A DNA stretch of 64,000 nucleotides from Bathymodiolus brooksi. Lineage: Eukaryota; Mollusca; Bivalvia; Mytilida; Modiolidae. Below are positions 31,044-42,690 of the stretch, one piece after another (positions within the stretch are counted from its first letter, which is position 1; each line of letters opens with the position of its first letter). The notes beneath the pieces were generated by a model. The model did no database searches, had not been told where the DNA came from, and was given only the letters and a program-made list of their open reading frames with translations. Both the position numbers and the translations under genes were made by a program. Where the stretch lies: positions 97,679,353 to 97,743,352 of the forward strand of contig OY804580.1 in assembly GCA_963680875.1 (NCBI GenBank), in the 5' to 3' direction.

Positions 31044-31781
31044 ATGACAGCCGGGAAGCCATAGACTGAATCGATCAATCAATCCATTGGATGTCAATAT
31101 TGCCGTGCTAAGGGCAGACAACCTCGATTCAACGCACAGGTGGCGCTTCATAACTACGTAAACAAAATCATCCGCGATACGGTACCTCAGAAAAACCTGT
31201 TGGGAAACGTTGAAATAACCGTAATTCGTGTTTTTTTATATTTATCACAAGTTTATTCTCACAGGCTAATGACTGATCGTTTTTGACAGCTTTTCCGTGT
31301 AGAAGAAGGGTGAAAATCGGTATTTTTCCAGTGACCTATTTCAAGCATCTCGTCGCCTACAAATATGGCGGGGAAAAAACCTCTCTATATTTAACTGACA
31401 CAATCACATCCCCCTTAGCCAATCACATCAAAGATGGTAAAAATAAACTCTAAAATTAGTAAGGAATCCCATACAAAACATCAAATCCCAGCATGCTTAG
31501 CGAAAAACTATATTTTGACCTCAAAAGGCAGACACCATTTCAGTGTATATTCGAAGGAAAATAGCGATATTTCTATTTGTTTCAGGCTTATATCTGCAAG
31601 CATTACATTTGTAGATTGTTCTCATGTATTTTAATATTGCATTCGTTTCAATTCCAGTATTTTAGATGTGAATGTTGACTTACATATTGGAATAATTCCA
31701 AGATATAAGCATCATTTGAACCACACATCCATGTCGTCATGTGAGATTTCCAACGTGACCCCTCATTTTTTCCATTTTTAG

Positions 31782-33764
31782 TCTCTATTTGAAAGTTTAC
31801 GCTTGATGGCTTCACTTATTGATTCCCTAATTAAAGGAAAAACAGATTCATTAAAATGTAGCAGCTCAAAGCCTGAAAATGGCTTAGTGTCACACTTCTT
31901 GCAGGATTTTCCAGGTGTAAACCATTCCATATCATTCTCATTTGCCATACTGTGTGTGTACATTTCATTATTTAATTTACAGATTCTTTCATTGGTTTAT
32001 ATTAATGTGCATGAATATTATTTGACCCCTAGCTCTTTTCTTTATACTTGTTCTCAGTTTGCAACATTTACATTTATAAACATTTATGTCAAAATCCAAC
32101 TGTACAAAGGTCCATCCAGGCAGAGATCCAGGTCCATGCAGTGTGCCCAAATGTGTTATTGGTAAATTTGATCCTTCAAACAGATGTGTACATTTTTTTC
32201 AGATTATGTTTACAGGCAATATTATAAGATTACTGATACTGATTGTTACATGTATTTGTAGGAGATGTGAAAGTGCATTAAACTTCATTTTTGAAATTTA
32301 AAGCAGGTGAACCTGATGAGGCATCAGATGCAAAGAGAGCATGCACAGATAATGAAGATAACAAATGTTTTTTTTAATCCAATTTCAGCCTTTGCTCAAA
32401 CCAATCTAACCATAGAACTGAAATTGACTGTTTATCTTTTCAGCAAGAAATTAGGGATGGACCATTTAACTTCCAGGGGGGGGGGGGGGGGGGGTGGTTA
32501 TGGTTTTTTTCTAAACAAATATTCTGATTCCCAATGTTACTGAAAAAAATATTCTGATTTTGGTGGAGGGGAAAAAAAATCTGTTTCAGAGTTTTTGTCA
32601 TATAACCTAATGTTAAATTCTGGGGAAAAAAATTGCGCTTTGTGCGACAAAAAAAATAAATATTATTACTCTCATTTTGTCAGGGAAAATTTTTCTGAAT
32701 GAAGCTAAAAACCATAACCCCCCCCCCCCCTCCCCCCTGCAAGTTAAATGGTTGGTCCCTTAATGTTTTAATTTCAGAGAAGTTTTCACAGTATGATGAT
32801 ACATTTTCTTCCTCACTTTGTCATTCTCATTACAACAAATTTATTAACAATTCACAGTTCAGTGCATTGTTTGTGAGAAAAATTGTCGCAGTAATGACAT
32901 CATATGGTTTTTAAAACTGTAGGCGAGGAAAAGAGAGACTTGTTTTTGAAGTATTTCAGTTTTAATAAAAATATAGAGAATGATCAATTTAGATGTTGTC
33001 CCTATTGTTATAATTCTTTTAACTTTTTCTCTAGATCTGATGCAGCAGAGGAGAAATTGGCTCAAACCTCTTCATACTTGCAGGATTGTTTAAGTAAACA
33101 GTTGTTTATTGAAAAACATAAAGTTACAGGCCAGAATGTTGACATCTATACTTTTCAGATGATATTGCAGTTTGTCGTCAAAGCTTTTGAAGAAGAGAGT
33201 TCTTTACTTTTACCTGAAGTTTATGACAGATATAAACTTCTCTTACATAAAAATGACCTCAACATTGTTATTGACACTATGACAGTGACAAAGATATGTC
33301 CAAATTGTTACCCTTCACTCAATTGATATTTAATATGTTAAAATCTGTTCTTGGCAGAACTTTATTGTGTTATGTACCAAAAAAGAAAAACCTTGGTCGT
33401 CTTGATATACAGAAATGATGCAGATGTTTTAGGAAGTTGCTATTCACTATTTTTGGCAAATCATCGCTCATCAAACCAAATTGCCCTGATGGAGAAAGAA
33501 AACTTAAAATTAACAAATACAATTTCTTCTCTTATTACAGATGATTTAAAGAAGAACACAAAGCATGAAAGTTTTGAACATGCAGCACAAATTTTGAGAA
33601 ATGTTATTAAATTGTATGTTTCAGACAGAATAAAGACTGACAGATTACCAGATATTGATAATTTTAATTGTAGAGATGAGATTTTTAAGATCCACCCTTT
33701 CTTGTGGAATTTGCTATTTAGATTTGTTGACAAGATTACAATTATTATGATAATGCTGCCTTGA
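31782..33764 (+). pseudogene. Exon-like open stretches of an unrecognised gene inside the transposon
   Basis: Plausible exons: 31,782-31,917 (after CCATTTTTAG; SLFESLRLMASLIDSLIKG...) ; 32,085-32,162 (SNCTKVHPGRDPGPCSVPK, ending ATTG|GTAAAT) ; 32,305-32,366 (after AAAGCAG; EPDEASDAKRACTDNEDNK), whose reading phase joins the previous one ; 32,930-33,326 (after AAACTGTAG; EEKRDLFLKYF, then CCPYC, and near the end ICPNC) ; 33,357-33,764 (after CTTGGCAG; ends IHPFLWNLLFRFVDK). CxxC pairs suggest zinc binding. I do not recognise the family. It may be the element's own protein or a captured host gene. Whether it is intact depends on splice sites I could only judge by eye, one of which (AAAT|GTTTTT) is weak. 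Confidence 0.4.
32454..32759 (+). mobile_element. Complete Harbinger-like MITE (306 bp) nested in the transposon
   Basis: The left end GGGATGGACCATTTAACTTC and the reverse complement of the right end (GGGACCAACCATTTAACTTG) match over about 28 bp including the adjoining G-run, followed on both sides by GGTTATGGTTTTT. TTA flanks it on both sides (32,451-32,453 and 32,760-32,762), the TWA-type target duplication of PIF/Harbinger elements. There is no coding capacity. It lies between two candidate exons, so it would be intronic. Confidence 0.85.
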
Positions 33765-33889
33765 AATATTGTATTAAATGTTGCACAATTAAATAATCAA
33801 ATTACCACAGGATTGTTTTCATATGCTGACTAGATGTTAATATAATGATATTTTAGTATCCCCTCACCTATGAAGTTGTAAAGTATTAC

Positions 33890-34330
33890 AACCTCCTATC
33901 TGTGCATCCATCCACAGGGACTCGGATAACTATTTCTCACAAATATGCGCTCTCGGGCAATTTGATTTTTTCTACGAGATTGCCATTGCCCGAGAGGGGT
34001 AATAAAAAACAATAGCCGGGGACAAAATATAAACCAGGGAAGCACAGAAACAAACCAACAACAACCAACCGATATAACACAAAAAATCACAAATGCACAT
34101 GAACAACACAAACTCCCGAATAATCTAAAGTGAACTCGGGTGATCCAGAAGGGTAAGCAATTCCTGCCTATTGCAATACATCTATGTGTGTCCATCATCA
34201 AGTCTGGTAGGACTCTAATCCGGAGAAGGGCAAAGGATCTAAAACAGCCTCAGATCATTTGTCATCTGGGTGCTGTCAACCAGCTCATGATGTCTGCTGT
34301 AGAATTTTTTTTCTAATTTTAAGAGTGTTT
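33890..34330. other. Stem-loop segment and a short exon-like stretch
   Basis: CTCGGGCAAT (33,953) and ATTGCCCGAG (33,986) form a 10-bp stem. After it lies text like other dispersed repeats (ACAAACCAACAACAACC). From 34,202 a plus-strand stretch reads SGRTLIRRRAKDLKQPQIIC then HLGAVNQLMMSAVEF, with the look of real coding sequence. It could be a further exon of the transposon gene. I cannot confirm this. Confidence 0.35.
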
Positions 34331-34689
34331 GGAAGGCCCATGGGATATCATGATAACCACTGAAAAAAACCAAAGTAACTTTGCAAAGAAGAGTTATGAT
34401 TCAAAATTTATCTAATCTTACAAAAAAGTTGCCTTTGAGGTCCCTTACAATGCAAGGTACTGTGTCAATAGAAATAACTGAAATTATATGGATCTGCAAT
34501 GTTATGGGATTTTTCTTCAAATTTGGAAAGCAGATTGAAGAAAACATAGGATTCAATATTTAACCAAACTTGCATATATATCAGTCACAAGATGCTGTGA
34601 ACAGAAATAGGTGAAATCAGAGATATAATAACTGAAATTTGGTAATTTGCAGCTGAAAAGATATATGGTTTTGGTTTCTTTAAAGTAAA

Positions 34690-35175
34690 TTATTTAAAAT
34701 TTTCACTCAAGTTTGTTAATTATTACTTTATCACAAACTTTGTCTGGCCCAGTCTGAGCAAATTCTTTCCAACTTATCCATTTTGTACTTTCCCACCAGA
34801 CATGAATAAAGTTTTTCTTGTTAAACAAAATTTAATAATATGTTTTTGACAACAACACTATGGAAGCAATTTTTTTTAAAATTTTTTGTTTAAAAAAGTT
34901 TTTTTTTTTTAAACAAAATTTATTAATATGATTTTGGCAACACTAATTTTCACTCAAGTTTGTTAATTTTTACTTTATCACAAACTTTTTCCCGCCCAGT
35001 CTGAGCAAATTCTTTCCAACTTATTCATTTTGTGCTTTCCCACCAGCCCAGGCATGAATAAGTTTTGTTTTATTAGCATAATTTATTAGTATGATTTTGA
35101 CAACACTATGGAAGCAATTTTCACTTAATTCTGACCTTATCCACAAACTTTCTTTACACAGTCTGTACATTCTTT
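34690..35175 (+). repeat. ~250-bp tandem duplication near the right end of the transposon
   Basis: TTTTCACTCAAGTTTGTTAA, TCTGAGCAAATTCTTTCCAA and TTGACAACACTATGGAAGCA recur in order from about 34,698 and 34,949. A third partial unit starts near 35,120. Homopolymer A and T runs lie between the units. Subterminal repeats of this kind are common in DNA transposons. Confidence 0.8.
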
Positions 35176-35764
35176 CCATATTTTTTATAAGATATATTTA
35201 TTTACATTTCGGCCTTGAAAAATATATGTTCGAGTTCTTAAAACTACAGTAATGTTAATCAACTGGAAAGGAAAATCCCGAGAGTACCCGAAAAGCACTT
35301 CATTTACGCCGCCTCGTCGCAATTTTCATCTTGACGGGTGCTGATTATAACTGACACAATCGTATCCCCGGTGATAAACCTTGCAACTTTCTGGATATAT
35401 GTCACCCACGATAATAAATTGTGTATTAAAAGTAAGAAATTTACCAGCATATTCAATAATAAATTAAACAAAAAATGTTTTCTGTTGTCCAACAGGGTTG
35501 AGAAATCTTGAAGGTCCATTTTATGAGAGTCATTACTTGTATGAAAGTAAGAATACCGATGCAAAATCTAAACATTTACGTTCCCGAATGTCCGTAGAAA
35601 TGATCCTTTCAACAAAATATTACAAATAACCATAATCGAAGCTACAAAGCAACAAATTCCTGAGGCCGTCCTCTGACATCCATCACGTCAATATTTACGT
35701 CGAAAATCACGTGACAAAAAACGTCAAGTGAACTCTCCTGTGTCGCTGGCTTCCCGGCTGATGA

Positions 35765-36056
35765 GGACAATTAAATATATTGCTGAAGCAATAATATCGG
35801 CTTTCCAATCTTTCGATTATGAGAATACCTGATGACGATTATTCCAGAAACGCGTCGTGGTAACTAAATTGGATTCTACGTTTCTTTTATCGAGTAGTCA
35901 GTATGTATATTCTTATTCATATCTATAGACTAAGAACAGACTTGGCATAGCAGTAACACATATCATTGACTCTATATTCCTATTATTTAAATAGAACAAC
36001 CAATATTTCATTTCCTAATGCAATGGCAAACCAATAACAGGAGTTATTTTGGGTTT
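35765..36056. other. Non-coding stretch
   Basis: I see no gene. It is the right flank of the candidate transposon and shares no obvious repeat with other parts. Confidence 0.4.
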
Positions 36057-36346
36057 TAATGGTGATAGCTCATTGAAATAACAGTCTACGGGAAGACATG
36101 CTGCTCTATTCGGACACAACAGTCTATGGGAAGACATGCTGCTCTATTCGGATACAACAGTCTACGGGAAGACATGCTGCTCTATTCGGATATATCATGA
36201 TTCCAAAGTACAAGTTTTTCTTTCACCCATTAATGCTGCGTGCTAAGAGGAGAATCAGTAAATAACAATGTTACAGGGTTTGGCTTCACCCGAGGACAGA
36301 TTGTACCTCTGACGTACCACACTCGAGGAGAGCTTGCTATGACACC
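36057..36346 (-). mobile_element. SINE family 2 with triplicated 38-bp internal segment
   Basis: The head and body on the minus strand match the 24,390-24,757 copy. The segment ACAGTCTACGGGAAGACATG through CTATTCGGATACA occurs three times (starting 36,081, 36,119 and 36,157; period 38 bp), while other copies have it once. The tail is shortened. The TATGACACC at the head end replaces the usual TAGCCATTACAC. Confidence 0.8.
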
Positions 36347-36529
36347 TTCGAGTAAGAATTTCGTTGTCATACACTACAGTCGTCCAATCAGAACATTGTA
36401 TTTACTGGATATGACGCTCTGATTGGATGTTTGTTTTTCGAGTATGAGTACAAACCTCGTACTTGCAAGTTTTATTACTGTGAGGTCAATACATTGTGGT
36501 CATGAAACTTTCGAATAAGTGGATTGTAT

Positions 36530-36800
36530 TCATGGTCGAAAACAGACCAATACAATATAAAGACAGTTCTTATTAGATACACGTTAGAGAATACCAAAGG
36601 GACAATCAAAATGGACAACCCACAGAACTGGCAACACAGTGTACACAAGACGAAGAAAAACAAAACAGAAATACAACACAATATGTGTTGGACACCACCA
36701 CCACCATACGCAAACAAACACAAATAACGTAAATAACACATGAGCCCTCCTACAAACAACTGGAGATAAAGACGAACCGAACATAATTTATTTGGAAATT
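36530..36800 (-). repeat. Dispersed repeat, GTTGCCAG family (reverse)
   Basis: CGTTAGAGAATACCAAAGGG, GGACAACCCACAGAACTGGC, GTACACAAGACGAAGAAAAA and GAGCCCTCCTACAAACAACT are the reverse complement of 29,225-29,470. The 94-codon frame across it is a repeat translation. Confidence 0.65.
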
Positions 36801-37334
36801 GTAACGGACATCACAACACGGAACTCAGAATGTAAAAACACATATTATGACAACGCAAAAAAATAAAAAGATGAGCAACATGGACACCACCATAAAATGG
36901 GGGGGGGGGGGTGAACTCAGCAGTTGCTCGCAATATTTTAGTAGGAGTACAAAACATAAGTTTTATTACCGTAAGGTCAGAATTAGTATCAGTTGTTTCA
37001 TTCATGTCACACAGAATACCTACTTATCCATTGAACAACCTATTATTTACAATATTATATGTTTCTGTTCATGATTTTGAATATTTAATCAAACGAAAAA
37101 CAAAAAATACAACATTGTCGGAACATTTTCACAATCAATAGAAAAATCATAGAAACAGAGACAAAATCCATACCCCTAAGACACAACTACCTGACCGTCC
37201 TGACTTGGTACAGGCACTTCAATCACAAGTGACAGGGTTAAACAAGCTTTGTGTGCCCAACAACTGCTTCTCTTAGTGAAATGATGTGGTCATCTAAGAA
37301 GTAAAATATTAAAATATATTCGTGCACTAGGCAA
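36801..37334. other. Non-coding stretch with a 12-bp G-run
   Basis: A G-run lies at 36,900-36,911. Bases 37,150-37,260 are a reverse CCCCGCCACTT-type piece (TGGTACAGGCACTTCAATCA). I see no gene. Confidence 0.5.
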
Positions 37335-39399
37335 ATATTATTCTGCTCATACTAATATTATACACCTCATACTAATATTATTCACCTCATACTACTATTA
37401 TACACCTCATACTAATATTATTCACCTCATACTACTATTATGCACCTCATACTAATATTATTTATCTCATACTAATATTATTCACCTCATACTACTATTA
37501 TACACCTCATGCTAATATTATACACCTCATACTACTAGTATGCACCTCATACTAATATTATATATCTCATACTAATATTATTCACCTCATACTACTATTA
37601 TACACCTCATACTAATATTATACACCTCATATTAATATTATACACCTCATACTAATATTATACACCTCATACTACTATTATACACCTCATACTAATATTA
37701 TTCACCTCATACTACTATTATGCACCTCATACTAATATTATACACCTCATACTAATATTATTAACCTCATACTACTATTATACACCTCATACTAATATTA
37801 TTCACCTCATACTACTAGTATGCACCTCATACTAATATTATATATCTCATACTAATATTATTCACCTCATACTACTATTATACACTTCATACTAATATTA
37901 TACACCTCATATTAATATTATACACCTCATACTAATATTATACACCTCATACAAAATATTATACACCTCATACTAATATTATATACCTCATACGAATATT
38001 ATATACCTCATACTAATATTATACTGCTCATACTAATATTATATACCTCATACTAATATTATATACCTCATACTAATATTATACTGCTCATACTAATATT
38101 ATATACCTGATACTAATATTATGCTGCTCATACTAATATTATACACCTCATACTTATATTATTTTGCTCATACTAATATCATATACCTCATACTAATATT
38201 ATATACCTCATACTAATATTATTCTGCTCATACTAATATTATATACCTCATACTAATATTATATACCTCATACTAATATAATACTGCTCATACTAATATT
38301 ATACATCTCATACTAATATTATTCTGCTCATACTAATATTATGCACCTCATACTAGTATTATACAGCTCATACTAATATTATACACCTCATACTAATATT
38401 ATACACCTCATACTAATATTATACACCTCATACTAATATTATACACCTCATACTAATATTATACACCTCATACTAGTATTATACAGCTCATACTAATATT
38501 ATACACCTCATACTAATATTATACACCTCATACTAATATTATACACCTCATACTAATATTATACACCTCATACTAATATTATACACCTCATACTAATATT
38601 ATATACCTCATACTAATATTATACTGCTCATACTAATATTATATACCTCATACTAATATTATACTGCTCATGCTAATATTATACACCTCATACTAATATT
38701 ATGCTGCTCATACTAATATTCTACACCTCATACTAATATTATATACCTCATACTAATATTATACTGCTCATACTAATATTATATACCTCATACTAATATT
38801 ATACACCTCATACTAATATTATATACCTCATACTAATATTATGCTGCTCATACTAATATTATACACCTCATACTAATATTATGCTGCTCATACTAATATT
38901 CTACACCTCATACTAATATTATATACCTCATATTATATTATATACCTCATACTAATATTATGCTGCTCATACTAATATTATTCACCTCGTACTAATATTG
39001 TATACCTCATACTAATATTATACTGCTCATACTAATATTATATACCTCATACTAATATTATGCTGCTCATACTAATATTATAAACCTCATACTAATATTA
39101 TGCTGCTCATACTAATATTCTACACCTCATACTAATATTATATACATCATATTATATTATATACCTCATACTAATATTATGCTGCTCATACTAATATTAT
39201 AACCTCATATTAATATTATATACCTCATACTAATATTATACACCTCATACTAATATTATACTGCTCATACTAATATTATACACCTCATGCTAATATTATA
39301 TACCTCATATTAATATTTTACTGCTCATACTAATATTATGCACCTCATACTAATATTATACAGCTCATGCTAATATTATACTGCTCATACTAATATTAT

Positions 39400-42300
39400 G
39401 CAACTCATACTAATATTATGCACATCATAATAATATTCTACTGCTCATACTAATATTATTCTTCTCATATTAATATTATACACCTCATACTAATGTTATA
39501 CATCTTATACTAATATTATACACCTCATACTAATATCATACACCTCATACTAATATTATACTGCTCATACTAATATTATGTTGTTCATACTAATATTATA
39601 CACCTCATACTAATATTATACACCTCATACTAATATTATACACCTCATACTAATATTATACACCTCATACTAATATTATATACCTCATACTAATATTATA
39701 CTGTTCATACTAATATTATATACCTCATACTAATATTATACTGCTCATACTAATATTATATACCTCATACTAATATTGTGCTGCTCATGCTAATATTATA
39801 CACCTCATACTTATATTATTCTGCTCATACTAATATTATATACCTCATACTAATATTATATACCTCATACTAATATTATATACCTCATACTAATATTATA
39901 TACCTCATACTAATATTATGCTGCTCATACTAATATTATACACCTCATACTAATATTATTCTGCTCATACTAATATTATACACCTCATACTAATATTATA
40001 TACCTCATACTAATATTATATTGCTCATACTAATATTATACATCTCATACTAATATTATTCTGCTCATACTAATATTATGAACCTCATACTAGTATTATA
40101 CACCTCATACTAATAGTATACACCTGATACTAATATTATACACCTCATACTAATATTATACACCTCATACTAATATTATACACCTCATACTAATATTATA
40201 CACCTCATACTAATATTATACACCTCATACTAATATTATATACCTCATACTAATATTATACTGCTCATACTAATATTATATACCTCATACTAATATTATA
40301 CTGCTCATACTAATATTATATACCTCATACTAATATTATGCTGCTCATATTAATATTATACACTTCATACTAATATTATGCTTCTCATACTAATATTCTA
40401 CACCTCATACTAATATTATATACCTCATACTAATATTATACTACTCATACTAATATTATATACCTCATACTAATATTACACTGCTCATACTAATATAATA
40501 TACCTCATACTAATATTATGCTGCTCATATTAATATTATACATCTCATACTAATATTATGCTGCTCATACTAATATTCTACACCTCATACTAATATTATA
40601 TACCTCATATTATATTATTTACCTCATACTAATATTATGCTGCTCATACTAATATTATTCACCTCGTACTAATATTGTATACCTCATACTAATATTATAC
40701 TGCTCATACTAATATTATATACCTCATACTAATATTATGCCGCTCATACTAATATTATACACCTCATACTAATATTATGCTGCTCATGCTAATATTCGAC
40801 ACCTCATACTAAAATTATATACCTCATATTATATTATATACCTCATCCTAATAGTATGCTGCTCATACTAATATTATAACCTCATACTAATAGCTTATAC
40901 CTCATACTAATATTATACACCTCATACTAATATTATACTACTCATACTAATATTATATACCTCATACTAATAGTATGCTGCTCATACTAATATTATACAC
41001 CTCATGCTAATATTATATACCTCATACTAATATTATACTGCTCATACTAATATTATGCACCTCATACTAATATTATACACCTCATACTAATATTATACTG
41101 CTCATACTAATATTATGCACCTCATGCTAATATTATACACCTCATACTAATATTATACTGCTCATACTAATATTATTCTTCTCATACTAATATTATGCAC
41201 CTCATACTAATGTTATACATCTTATACTAATATTATACACCTCGTACTAATATCATACACCTCATACTAATATTATACTGCTCATACTAATATTATGCTG
41301 TTCATACTAATATTATACACCTCATACTACTATTATACACCTCATACTAATATTATACACCTCATACTAATGTTATACACCTCATACTAATATTATACAC
41401 CTCATACTAATATTATATACCTCATACTAATATTATACTGCTCATACTAATATTATATACCTCATACTAATATTATACTGCTCATACTAATATTATATAC
41501 CTCATACTAATATTATACTGTTCATACTAATATTATATACCTCATACTAATATTATACTGCTCATACTAATATTATATACCTCATACTAATATTGTGCTG
41601 CTCATGCTAATATTATACACCTCATACTTATATTATTCTGCTCTTACTAATATTATATACCTCATACTAATATTATATACCTCATACTAATATTATATAC
41701 CTCATACTAATATTATATACCTCATACTAATATTATGCTGCTCATACTAATATTATACACCTCATACTAATATTATTCTGCTCATACTAATATTATACAC
41801 CTCATACTAATATTATATACCTCATACTAATATTATATTGCTCATACTAATATTATACATCTCATACTAATATTATTCTGCTCATACTAATATTATGCAC
41901 CTCATACTAGTATTATACACCTCATACTAATAGTATACACCTGATACTAATATTATACACCTCATACTAATATTATACACCTCATACTAATATTATACAC
42001 CTCATACTAATATTATACACCTCATACTAATATTATACACCTCATACTAATATTATATACCTCATACTAATATTATACTGCTCATACTAATATTATATAC
42101 CTCATACTAATATTTTACTGCTCATACTAATATTATATACCTCATACTAATATTATGCTGCTCATATTAATATTATACACTTCATACTAATATTATGCTT
42201 CTCATACTAATATTCTACACCTCATACTAATATTATATACCTCATACTAATATTATACTACTCATACTAATATTATATACCTCATACTAATATTATACTG

Positions 42301-42690
42301 CTCATACTAATATAATATACCTCATACTAATATTATGCTGCTCATACTAATATTATACATCTCATACTAATATTATGCTGCTCATACTAATATTCTACAC
42401 CTCATACTAATATTATATACCTCATATTATATTATTTACCTCATACTAATATTATGCTGCTCATACTAATATTATTCACCTCGTACTAATATTGTATACC
42501 TCATACTAATATTATACTGCTCATACTAATATTATATACCTCATACTAATATTATGCCGCTCATACTAATATTATACACTTCATACTAATATTATGCTGC
42601 TCATGCTAATATTCTACACCTCATACTAATATTATATACCTCATATTATATTATATACCTCATCCTAATAGTATGCTGCTCATACTAATA
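39400..42690 (+). repeat. Higher-order repeat of ~1.72-1.82 kb in the 20-bp satellite
   Basis: Rare variants recur in the same order: TAATATTGTGCTGCTCATGC at 39,771 and 41,588 (1,817 bp) and TCCTAATAGTATGCTGCTCA near 40,850 and 42,665 (about 1,815 bp). The offset is only 1,717 bp at TGTTATACATCTT (39,494 and 41,211), because about 100 bp (five units) was gained near 41,420-41,520. Confidence 0.85.

Larger units (their letters stand above)
31048..35760 (+). mobile_element. Candidate 4.7-kb DNA transposon, 14-bp TIRs, ATGA target duplication
   Basis: The left end CAGCCGGGAAGCCA (31,048-31,061) and the reverse complement of the right end (35,747-35,760) are identical over 14 bp. ATGA directly precedes the left end (31,044-31,047) and directly follows the right end (35,761-35,764). 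Inside are exon-like open stretches on the plus strand (31.8-34.3 kb), a nested MITE, a roughly 250-bp tandem repeat, and an 86-codon minus-strand frame near the right end (35,304-35,564, starting MHRYSYFHTS, not recognised). A 4-bp duplication fits several superfamilies (for example Academ or Sola); I cannot assign one. No catalytic triad is visible, so it may be defective. Confidence 0.7.

Noticed and set aside
40471..40479. TAATATTAC, identical to the replication-origin nonamer of geminivirus-like (CRESS) DNA
   Set aside because: It is a single point variant (TAATATTAT to TAATATTAC) in an AT-rich satellite, without a hairpin or Rep-like gene nearby.
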